From SVTX01 sp964629615 (GTDB lineage: Bacteria > Bacillota > Clostridia > Oscillospirales > CAG-272), in assembly GCA_964629615.1 (NCBI GenBank), contig CAZVUD010000033.1, forward strand, positions 1-16,446: a stretch of DNA of 16,446 bases, given 5' to 3'. The stretch's first letter is position 1; each line of letters opens with the position of its first letter. Made by a program: the position numbers and the translations under genes. A model generated the notes under the pieces. That model saw only the letters and a list, made by a program, of their open reading frames with translations. It was not told the origin of the DNA and did not search any database. This document shows, piece by piece, positions 7,453 through 13,068 of this stretch.

Positions 7453-8481
7453 ATGAAAACGTATAAAAAAGTATTGCTTATAGTTTTCATATCTCTTTTG
7501 GCATTGGTCGTGATAGCGTTTGCAGTGGGATTTGTGATCTCGGGCTTTGATCTTGCAGCGATGAACTCAAATGATATCTCACAATATGAGATGGAGATGA
7601 CTAATGAATTCAACAGTATAGATATACGCACCTTAACTGCCCGTGTGGAGCTGCGCTTGTCGGATGACGGCAAATGCCATGTACAGCTGACCGAAAGGGA
7701 AGCAACACCTTTTTCGGTGGATGTAAACAGTGATGGTCAGCTTGTGATCGAGGAGACAATGAAGGACGCATTCAGCCTCTCCTTTATGTTCCGCATTGAT
7801 CTGTTTGACACAGGTGTTGTGGTTTGCTTGCCAAAGGAAGAGTATGATAGCATAAAAATTCAAACGAATACTGGCAATGTAAATGTTGCATCTGACCTTA
7901 AGCTTGAACATGCAGATATAGAAACCGATACGGGAAAAGTGAGCTTTTACGGATGCGTCGGATCTGTGCTGGATATCAAAACGGATACGGGAATAATAAA
8001 GCTTGACGGCGTAACGGCTAAGGATATTCTTACAAAATGCGACACAGGTGCGGTGGAGCTCACTTCTGTAAATGCAGATAGCATAGATATAGAAGTATCC
8101 ACGGGAAGTGTTACACTTTCCGATACCGAGTGTGAGAGCATTTCTGTCAATTCAACAACGGGAAGCGTTACACTTCGCAACACCGAGTGTGATAGCATGT
8201 CTGTAAAAGCATCCACAGGAAGCATAAGGCTATCGGGAGTAATAGCGGATAAGACCTTGCTTTTGCGCAATAATACAGGCTCTGTCGAGCTTACAGATTG
8301 TGATTCCAAGGATATAGATATCGAAACCAAGACAGGAAGCATAGAGGGAAGCTTACTCAGCGACAAGATATTCTCGGCAAGCTCGAATACGGGAAATGTC
8401 AATGTACCTCCGAGCGCGGGCGAAGACAGATGCAGACTTCATACCTCAACGGGAAGCATAAATATAACCATAAAAAGCTGA
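7453..8481 (+). CDS. Membrane-anchored DUF4097-type beta-solenoid protein
   Basis: A 342-residue protein with an N-terminal lysine-rich start and one hydrophobic helix (about residues 7-30), so anchored or exported with the rest outside the membrane. From about residue 135 to the end it is built of about ten turns of roughly 19-20 residues with the pattern T-x-T-G-x-V/I-x-L, for example TNTGNVNVA, TDTGKVSFY, TDTGIIKLD, STGSVTLSD, TTGSVTLRN, STGSIRLSG, KTGSIEGSL and SNTGNVNVP. This is typical of the DUF4097 putative adhesin family, a right-handed beta-helix-like solenoid whose molecular role is unknown. Two adjacent turns are clearly duplicated at DNA level (57-bp period, 8101-8214). It is coupled to the upstream GDPD. 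No catalytic residues are apparent. A structural or envelope-sensing role is a guess from the architecture. Confidence 0.85.
   Translation: MKTYKKVLLIVFISLLALVVIAFAVGFVISGFDLAAMNSNDISQYEMEMTNEFNSIDIRTLTARVELRLSDDGKCHVQLTEREATPFSVDVNSDGQLVIEETMKDAFSLSFMFRIDLFDTGVVVCLPKEEYDSIKIQTNTGNVNVASDLKLEHADIETDTGKVSFYGCVGSVLDIKTDTGIIKLDGVTAKDILTKCDTGAVELTSVNADSIDIEVSTGSVTLSDTECESISVNSTTGSVTLRNTECDSMSVKASTGSIRLSGVIADKTLLLRNNTGSVELTDCDSKDIDIETKTGSIEGSLLSDKIFSASSNTGNVNVPPSAGEDRCRLHTSTGSINITIKS
8101..8214 (+). repeat. 57-bp tandem duplication inside the DUF4097 gene
   Basis: Units at 8101-8157 and 8158-8214 encode TGSVTLSDTECESISVNST and TGSVTLRNTECDSMSVKAS. They share long identical stretches including CACCGAGTGTGA-like and GAAG-GTTACACTT tracts. 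The other turns of the solenoid have diverged at DNA level, so this is the most recent unit duplication. Confidence 0.8.
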
Positions 8482-8517
8482 TATATTTTTTTAAAAATTA
8501 AATATACGAAAAAGCTA

Positions 8518-8546
8518 TTGACAAGTACAAAAATATATATTAAAAT
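8518..8546 (+). promoter_or_regulatory. Sigma-A promoter of the small membrane protein gene
   Basis: TTGACA (8518-8523), a 17-bp spacer and TAAAAT (8541-8546). It lies 37 nt after the DUF4097 stop, with no strong terminator between, so both read-through and own transcription are possible. Confidence 0.75.
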
Positions 8547-8566
8547 AGTACTATGATATGTTTTTC

Positions 8567-8574
8567 GGGGGAAG
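8567..8574 (+). promoter_or_regulatory. Ribosome binding site deciding the start of the small membrane protein
   Basis: GGGGGAAG ends 7 nt before ATG 8582. The in-frame ATG 8558 would lie only about 5 nt after the predicted transcription start and has no site, so 8582 is chosen. Confidence 0.65.
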
Positions 8575-8581
8575 TTTACAG

Positions 8582-8950
8582 ATGAAGAAGCTGTTTGCCA
8601 AAATAAAAAATGCTGTCATCAGCTTCATAAAAATGCTTTGGGCAGAGTGCCGTGATGTAAAGACCATAATACTGTTTCTTATCGTGTGCGCAGTAATAGG
8701 CATCCCTGTGTGGGGAGGCTTCTTGCTTGGATTTATTTTCAAGTGGGAGTGGGCACTTTGGGTAGCAGGAGTCAGCTGGGCGTTTTGGATGCTCCCCGGT
8801 GCGCCGTTCTTTACGGTGTCGGTGGCTGTCACGCTTACCTTGAAGCGCGTTATCCTGAAGGGCGCAATAAAAAGGTATGAAGAGAGAAAAAAGATGTCAG
8901 ACAACGAGGATGACATACAGTCGGATCCCGAAATATCGGATAAAGATTAA
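8582..8950 (+). CDS. Small two-helix membrane protein of unknown function
   Basis: A 122-residue protein I do not recognise. It has a basic, amphipathic N-terminus (MKKLFAKIKNAVISFIKMLW), a hydrophobic helix around residues 29-53 (ILFLIVCAVIGIPVWGGFLL), and a second, Trp-rich one around 56-90 (WALWVAGVSWAFWMLPGAPF and on). A basic linker (LKRVILKGAIKRYEERKK) is followed by an acidic tail (about 17 residues, rich in Asp and Glu). The basic flanks suggest both termini lie in the cytoplasm with a short hairpin in the membrane. It has its own promoter and is followed by a GC-rich stem, so it is probably monocistronic. It lies between an envelope-protein unit and an rRNA methyltransferase operon, which does not indicate a function. 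Confidence 0.75.
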   Translation: MKKLFAKIKNAVISFIKMLWAECRDVKTIILFLIVCAVIGIPVWGGFLLGFIFKWEWALWVAGVSWAFWMLPGAPFFTVSVAVTLTLKRVILKGAIKRYEERKKMSDNEDDIQSDPEISDKD

Positions 8951-8951
8951 A

Positions 8952-8998
8952 AACACAGCCGCGACAAGCAAAGTACATTTGCTTGCCGCGGCTGTGTT
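8952..8998. terminator. Long GC-rich hairpin after the small membrane protein gene
   Basis: Arms 8952-8972 and 8978-8998 pair over 20 of 21 positions (one A/C mismatch at 8964/8986), with the loop GTACA. As a plus-strand terminator the stem is strong but the tail (ATGTGATCTCTT) is poor in T. The good T-run (TTTTTAATC) is on the minus strand. It is most likely a terminator for the gene upstream. Confidence 0.65.
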
Positions 8999-9043
8999 AT
9001 GTGATCTCTTAGGCGCGGTATGACAGGATATTCATTAAAATCA

Positions 9044-9072
9044 TTGACTTTTTTGCTTGTTTGTTATATAAT
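9044..9072 (+). promoter_or_regulatory. Sigma-A promoter of the rlmA-glycosyltransferase operon
   Basis: TTGACT (9044-9049), a 17-bp spacer and TATAAT (9067-9072). The start near 9079 leaves a leader of about 23 nt. Confidence 0.8.
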
Positions 9073-9090
9073 ATATGCAGATACAGATAT

Positions 9091-9097
9091 GGGGAAC
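9091..9097 (+). promoter_or_regulatory. Ribosome binding site deciding the rlmA start
   Basis: A purine-rich GGGGAAC ends 4 nt before ATG 9102. It rules out the in-frame ATG 9075, which lies upstream of the predicted transcript start. Confidence 0.6.
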
Positions 9098-9101
9098 AGA
9101 T

Positions 9102-9926
9102 ATGAACAAAAGTGAACTTATAGAGAATATATTTGCATGTCCGTGTTGCGGAGCACACATGTATATTTCTGACGACAAAAAAAGCGCATATTGCAAGGGT
9201 TTAAGGCGGCATTGCTATGATTTTTCATCCGACGGATATTTGTCGTTCGGTCTTTCGGGCGGAGATTCGCGCGAGGCTGTCAGAGCAAGATCGGATTTTC
9301 TTCGCAAGGACCATTATTTAAATGCAGCAAATACGCTTGTGTCAGTATTAAAGGACATACTGCCCGATAGTGCGCGCGTGATAGATGCAGGGTGCGGAGA
9401 AGGTTATTATACTTCAAAGATCGCCTCGGTGTGCGACGGAGCAGTTGGCTTTGACCTTTCAAAATTTGCATGCTCTGCAGCATCAAAGGTCAGCTGTAGG
9501 GGACAGGACAATGTGCTTTTTGCCACGGCAAGTGTTTTCAAGCTTCCCGTGCTATCCGAGAGCGTCGATGCAGTGGTAAATATATTTGCACCCTGTACAG
9601 AGCAGGAGTATTCACGTGTCCTGAATGATGGCGGATACATCGTAGTGGCAGGAGCAGGAAAAGAGCATCTTATGGGACTAAAAAAGCTCATATATGACGA
9701 TCCGTACGAAAATGTCGGCAGAGCGGATCTGCCGCAGGGAATGACTCATATAGATAAGCTATCCTGCACCTATGATATCGAGGTAAATACAAATGCCGAT
9801 ATAATGGCTCTGTTTTCCATGACCCCATACTATTGGCGCACATCCTGCGAGGATAAGCTCAAGCTGTGCGGAGTTGAAAGGCTTGAAACAACAGTCGATT
9901 TTGAAATAAATATTTACAGGAAATGA
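9102..9926 (+). CDS. rlmA: 23S rRNA (guanine-N1)-methyltransferase, RlmA/TlrB type
   Basis: A 274-residue SAM-dependent methyltransferase that would methylate N1 of a guanine in hairpin 35 of 23S rRNA (G745 or G748 in E. coli numbering). The N-terminal zinc ribbon is visible as CPCCG (Cys13 and Cys16) with Cys31 and His37/Cys38, followed by the family segment YDFSSDGYLSF (39-49). Then come GDSREAVRARSDFLRKDHY (54-72) and the SAM-binding glycine loop VIDAGCGEGYY (93-103). The post-motif IFAPCTEQEYSRVLNDGGY and the PQGM segment also fit RlmA. The length matches the family. It is first in an operon with a glycosyltransferase 10 nt downstream. Homologues include the tylosin-resistance enzyme TlrB, but resistance is not implied here. 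Whether the target is G745 or G748 cannot be read. Confidence 0.9.
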   Translation: MNKSELIENIFACPCCGAHMYISDDKKSAYCKGLRRHCYDFSSDGYLSFGLSGGDSREAVRARSDFLRKDHYLNAANTLVSVLKDILPDSARVIDAGCGEGYYTSKIASVCDGAVGFDLSKFACSAASKVSCRGQDNVLFATASVFKLPVLSESVDAVVNIFAPCTEQEYSRVLNDGGYIVVAGAGKEHLMGLKKLIYDDPYENVGRADLPQGMTHIDKLSCTYDIEVNTNADIMALFSMTPYYWRTSCEDKLKLCGVERLETTVDFEINIYRK

Positions 9927-9936
9927 AGGAATTATT

Positions 9937-10665
9937 ATGAAGATATCAGTTTGCATACCTATGTACAATGAATCCAAGATAATTGCAGACACTGCACGCA
10001 CGGTTTCAGAGTATATGGAAAAGAATTTTGAGGATTATGAGATCATTTTTTCAAATGACGGATCTACAGACGGATGCGATAAGATAGTAGAGGAGCTTGG
10101 GCTTCCTTGCGTCAAGGTTATAGGATATAAGGATAACATGGGCAAGGGATATGCAGTCCGCCGTGCGGTGCTTGAATCCACGGGTGATATTGCCATGTTT
10201 ACAGACGCCGATCTTGCATACGGCACTGATGTTATAAAGAGAGTGTATGACGAGTTTTCAGAAGACGTTGACATAGATATGCTCATAGGCTCGCGAAATC
10301 TCTCGGCTGACGGATATGAGGGATATACATTTTTGCGTAAGATCATGTCAAAGACATATCTGAAGGTGCTTTGCCTTGCAGGCGGATTTAAGCTTTCCGA
10401 TTCGCAGTGCGGCTGTAAGGCGTTCAGCCGAAGCGCGGCGGACAGGATATTTAAGCTCTGTGAGGTCAATCGATTTGCATTTGATTTTGAGTGCATACTT
10501 TGGGCTGTGAAATTTGATATGAAGATAAAGGAAATGCCCGTTAAGATCATAAATCACAGAGAATCCAAGGTGAATATTATAAAGGATACTCTCAGGATGC
10601 TCAAAGATCTGCGCAAAATGAAAAAAAGGATCAAGAAGGCAAAAATAGAAGAGACAGATAAATAA
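9937..10665 (+). CDS. Family 2 glycosyltransferase (dolichyl/polyprenyl-phosphate glucosyltransferase-like)
   Basis: A 242-residue GT-A fold inverting transferase that probably moves a hexose from a nucleotide sugar to a polyprenyl phosphate or similar carrier at the membrane face. Motifs: CIPMYNES (6-13), SNDGSTDG (39-46), GKGYAVRRAV (69-78) and the metal-binding FTDADLAYG (88-96, Asp90 and Asp92). LIGSRN and the acceptor-side SDSQCGCKAFSR segment, with FDFECILW and EMPVKIINHRES further on, match the ALG5-like branch of GT2. There is no transmembrane helix, unlike GtrB/DPMS-type relatives. A strongly basic tail (MKKRIKKAKIE) could hold it to the membrane. AAGGA at 9926-9930 is 6 nt before the ATG. 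It follows rlmA by 10 nt. No obvious terminator follows. The acceptor is unknown. Confidence 0.88.
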   Translation: MKISVCIPMYNESKIIADTARTVSEYMEKNFEDYEIIFSNDGSTDGCDKIVEELGLPCVKVIGYKDNMGKGYAVRRAVLESTGDIAMFTDADLAYGTDVIKRVYDEFSEDVDIDMLIGSRNLSADGYEGYTFLRKIMSKTYLKVLCLAGGFKLSDSQCGCKAFSRSAADRIFKLCEVNRFAFDFECILWAVKFDMKIKEMPVKIINHRESKVNIIKDTLRMLKDLRKMKKRIKKAKIEETDK

Positions 10666-10719
10666 TTTTAACTTTTTGTAAATTCATTGTAACTATGTAA
10701 ACTTTTTTGACTAAAAATA

Positions 10720-10748
10720 TTTACAATTATACCAAAATGTGGTACAAT
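10720..10748 (+). promoter_or_regulatory. Sigma-A promoter of the HAD hydrolase gene
   Basis: TTTACA (10720-10725), a 17-bp spacer and TACAAT (10743-10748). The start near 10755 falls on the left edge of a palindrome (10754-10767). Confidence 0.75.
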
Positions 10749-10753
10749 ATTTA

Positions 10754-10767
10754 GTGATCAAGATCAC
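10754..10767 (+). promoter_or_regulatory. CRP/FNR-like palindrome at the transcription start of the HAD gene
   Basis: GTGATC-AA-GATCAC is a perfect 14-bp palindrome. Written with its flanks it is AGTGA-N6-TCACA, one base from the CRP half-site pattern TGTGA-N6-TCACA. Its position just after the -10 box would suit repression. The recognising protein is not known and the palindrome may be incidental. Confidence 0.45.
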
Positions 10768-10784
10768 AAAACGGAGGCGATAAT

Positions 10785-11864
10785 ATGCAACCAAGAGATT
10801 TCAACCGCAAGGTAAAGGAAAAGCAGCCCGTAGTGGCTATCTGCTATGATTTCGATAAGACTCTTTCACCTGACGATATGCAGGCGCAGGGATATATACA
10901 GTCTGTCGGATTTGAGGTCGATAAGTTCTGGGAGGAGTCTAACATCCTCGCGTGCGAAAATCAGATGGACAGCAATCTTGCATACATGTACAAGATGGTT
11001 CAGGAGGCAGAAGGAAATTTTGCTTTCACAAGAAAGGCTCTTGAAGAATACGGCGCACAGGTGGAGCTTTTCCCGGGTGTTGATACATGGTTTGAGCGCA
11101 TACGCGAGTTTGCGCGCGAGCATGGTGTTATCGTAGAGCACTATATTATTTCTTCCGGACTAAAGGAAATGATAGAGGGAACAAAGATAGCCCGTGAGGG
11201 TGCATTTGAGCGCATCTTTGCAAGTTCATTCTATTTCAACGAGCGCGGAGTTGCAAAGTGGCCCGCGCAGGCTATAAATTACACAAGTAAGACGCAGTTC
11301 CTTTTCAGAATAGAGAAGGGAGTTCTTGATGTAAACGACCCTGCCGTAAACGAGCATTTCCCCAAGGGACAGATACGCGTTCCGTTCAGAAACATGGTAT
11401 ATATCGGCGACAGCGACACCGATGTTCCGTGCATGAAGCTCGTAAACGATAACGGCGGACATTCCATTGGTGTGTATAACCCCTATACGGGAGATAAAAA
11501 TAAAGTTTATAAAATGATCAAGGATCGCAGGATACGCCATTTTGCTCCTGCCGATTATACAGAAGGCTCGGAGATCGATAAGCTCATTAAGGCTATAATA
11601 CTTAAGACTGTGTCTGATGAGGTGCTTGAGGAAAAGTATATAGACAACCTCGGCGAGAGCGAGGAGGCTATGATCATGAGAGATACCATCAATACTCTTG
11701 AGCAGGCGGCACACCTTGAGGATAAGACAGGTAAGCATATCAAGGATATTCTTGAGGATCCCTCATCGCTTGACGGCGACGACAAGACCATCACTTATAT
11801 CAAAAAGGCAAAGAGCCGCACTAAAAAAGCTCCTGCAAAGGACACATCAAAGTCTGATAATTAA
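10785..11864 (+). CDS. HAD-superfamily phosphatase (phosphoserine-phosphatase-like) with charged C-terminal extension
   Basis: A 359-residue hydrolase with all four HAD motifs. Motif I is CYDFDKTLSP (20-29; nucleophile Asp22, acid/base Asp24). Motif II is ISSGL (122-126). Motif III is a lysine, best fit Lys169 in YTSKTQFLF. Motif IV is IGDSDTDVPC (207-216). The cap region between motifs I and II is mainly helical (EVDKFWEESN and on), as in the HAD-like PSP group. The substrate is a small phosphate ester of unknown identity. Beyond motif IV, from about residue 245, there is an extra region of about 115 residues rich in Glu, Asp and Lys, ending in a basic, low-complexity tail (KKAKSRTKKAPAKDTSKSDN) not found in plain PSP enzymes. 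GGAGG lies 8 nt before the ATG. It is monocistronic, between its own promoter and a strong terminator. Confidence 0.85.
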   Translation: MQPRDFNRKVKEKQPVVAICYDFDKTLSPDDMQAQGYIQSVGFEVDKFWEESNILACENQMDSNLAYMYKMVQEAEGNFAFTRKALEEYGAQVELFPGVDTWFERIREFAREHGVIVEHYIISSGLKEMIEGTKIAREGAFERIFASSFYFNERGVAKWPAQAINYTSKTQFLFRIEKGVLDVNDPAVNEHFPKGQIRVPFRNMVYIGDSDTDVPCMKLVNDNGGHSIGVYNPYTGDKNKVYKMIKDRRIRHFAPADYTEGSEIDKLIKAIILKTVSDEVLEEKYIDNLGESEEAMIMRDTINTLEQAAHLEDKTGKHIKDILEDPSSLDGDDKTITYIKKAKSRTKKAPAKDTSKSDN

Positions 11865-11944
11865 AGATATCATAAAAAACACAATGACCGCCGCGGCATG
11901 TGCCGCGGCGGTCATTGTGTTATCTTTAAATGCTGATATCTTTA
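11862..11944. terminator. Bidirectional terminator with mirrored flanks between convergent genes
   Basis: A perfect 21-bp inverted repeat (11878-11898 with 11901-11921; GC-rich core CCGCCGCGGCA) is flanked by an outer pair, TAAAGATATC (11862-11871) and GATATCTTTA (11935-11944). Each outer arm begins with the TAA stop of the HAD gene or of the lipoprotein gene. On the minus strand the stem is followed by TTTTTTATG, a good tail for the lipoprotein operon; the plus tail is ATCTTTAAATG. Confidence 0.9.
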
Positions 11945-13033
11945 AGCGCACAGATCATATGCATGCTTGTCGTCAAAATAAAAGTACAGTACACTGTGAT
12001 ATGTTATTGGATCCATTACCGCGCAATATACCTCAACATATGGTGTGGGATGGCAGTTCTTTTTATCAGAAAGCTTTCCGCCGCCCGTTATATTTCCGAA
12101 CATCTTGCCCCAACCGCCGAGATAATTGAGATATTCTTGAAAATCGTTGTAGTGATTGTAGGTGTAGAATACATGCTTTTCGTTGAAGTCTATTATTTCG
12201 TCGCCGTTTTCGTCAAATCTTGCGTATACTATCCTTGCCGCACCGCGCGTGATCTTGTAGCCGTCATTGTATATTGTGGGAGGGTATTTTTCGCTGTCGC
12301 AATCCGTTCCCGTAGTGCCGATGTCGATCTCGTAGTATTGAAAGTCGCCGCCGCAACCGTTAATATTTGGAAGCATGGGCTCGTACGGATACTTCTTCAC
12401 GTTTCCCTTGAATTCTGAGTGATTTAAGCGGAGATATTCACCCCAACTGCTTTGTGTCGGAGAAGTATCCTTGTCGGCAACATAATTTGCAGGAACATCG
12501 TCAAAGGCAAATACATATGCCGCCACCTCTTCAAGCGTGATGTATGCCGCGCCGTAATATATGCTCATAACGACATCTCCGTTGTGGTCAATTACATTAT
12601 AAGTGTATCCGCCGTCGCTGTAATTTGCACTCGTGTTTTTTACATACATGCCGTTGTAGGTCGGGCGATCCGATGATATTGTCGGCTCTTGCATCTGTAG
12701 TTCTATGCTGCCCGACATCAGATTGTTTTGAGTGCGGAAATATGCATCGATATAGCTGTCTGCAGGCTCGTAGTTTAAGTAAAACTGTTCCTTGTCAATG
12801 TTCTCGTACGGGTCTTCACTTTCGTCTATGACGGGGTGCTCACCTATACCGTCGGTCGTGTCTTCCGAGCTTGACTGCTCATCTCGGTCTTCACTTGTTG
12901 GTTCTTCTGTGCTGATATATTCATCAGTGTCGGCGTTGGTCTGTGTGTCTTTTACAATGTCCTGGGCAGAGCATCCGCAGAGTATGCAGGATATTACAAG
13001 CAACAGAATTGCTAATCTTGTTATAAGCTTCAT
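11942..13033 (-). CDS. Surface lipoprotein with barnase-type (RNase N1/F1-like) ribonuclease domain
   Basis: A 363-residue predicted lipoprotein: a hydrophobic signal with lipobox LCGC (Cys21), then an acidic Ser/Thr/Glu linker to about residue 80. The C-terminal part resembles barnase. ITLEEVAAYVFAFDDVPANY (165-184) parallels the barnase helix segment ending LPDNY. YYEIDIG (233-239) matches READINY, giving Glu235 as the general base. RGAARIVY (263-270) has the same Arg-x3-Arg-Ile-x-Tyr as barnase RNSDRILY. YNHYNDFQEY (292-301) matches TDHYQTF, giving His294 as the general acid. Such enzymes cleave RNA 3' of guanosine via 2',3'-cyclic phosphate. Insertions separate the motifs, one resembling an EF-hand loop (274-285), and the barnase Lys27 position is Asp179. 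AAAGGAGA precedes the ATG. It is second in an operon behind a nucleotidase lipoprotein. The homology is my motif reading; activity is inferred. Confidence 0.68.
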   Translation of the reverse strand: MKLITRLAILLLVISCILCGCSAQDIVKDTQTNADTDEYISTEEPTSEDRDEQSSSEDTTDGIGEHPVIDESEDPYENIDKEQFYLNYEPADSYIDAYFRTQNNLMSGSIELQMQEPTISSDRPTYNGMYVKNTSANYSDGGYTYNVIDHNGDVVMSIYYGAAYITLEEVAAYVFAFDDVPANYVADKDTSPTQSSWGEYLRLNHSEFKGNVKKYPYEPMLPNINGCGGDFQYYEIDIGTTGTDCDSEKYPPTIYNDGYKITRGAARIVYARFDENGDEIIDFNEKHVFYTYNHYNDFQEYLNYLGGWGKMFGNITGGGKLSDKKNCHPTPYVEVYCAVMDPITYHSVLYFYFDDKHAYDLCA

Positions 13034-13068
13034 ATATTTTCTCCTTTAACGGTCAGAGCGGTGCTTTG

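Noticed and set aside
7947..8402. Long open frame on the minus strand across the DUF4097 repeats
   Set aside because: It is the antisense of a repetitive coding region, has no ribosome binding site or promoter, and its Ser/Val/Leu-rich pattern follows from the repeats.
10035..10550. 171-codon minus-strand open frame inside the glycosyltransferase gene
   Set aside because: It lies fully antisense to a gene with intact GT2 motifs and has low-complexity composition and no start signals.
11226..11738. 170-codon minus-strand open frame inside the HAD gene
   Set aside because: The opposite strand encodes all HAD motifs; no start signals and no recognisable product.
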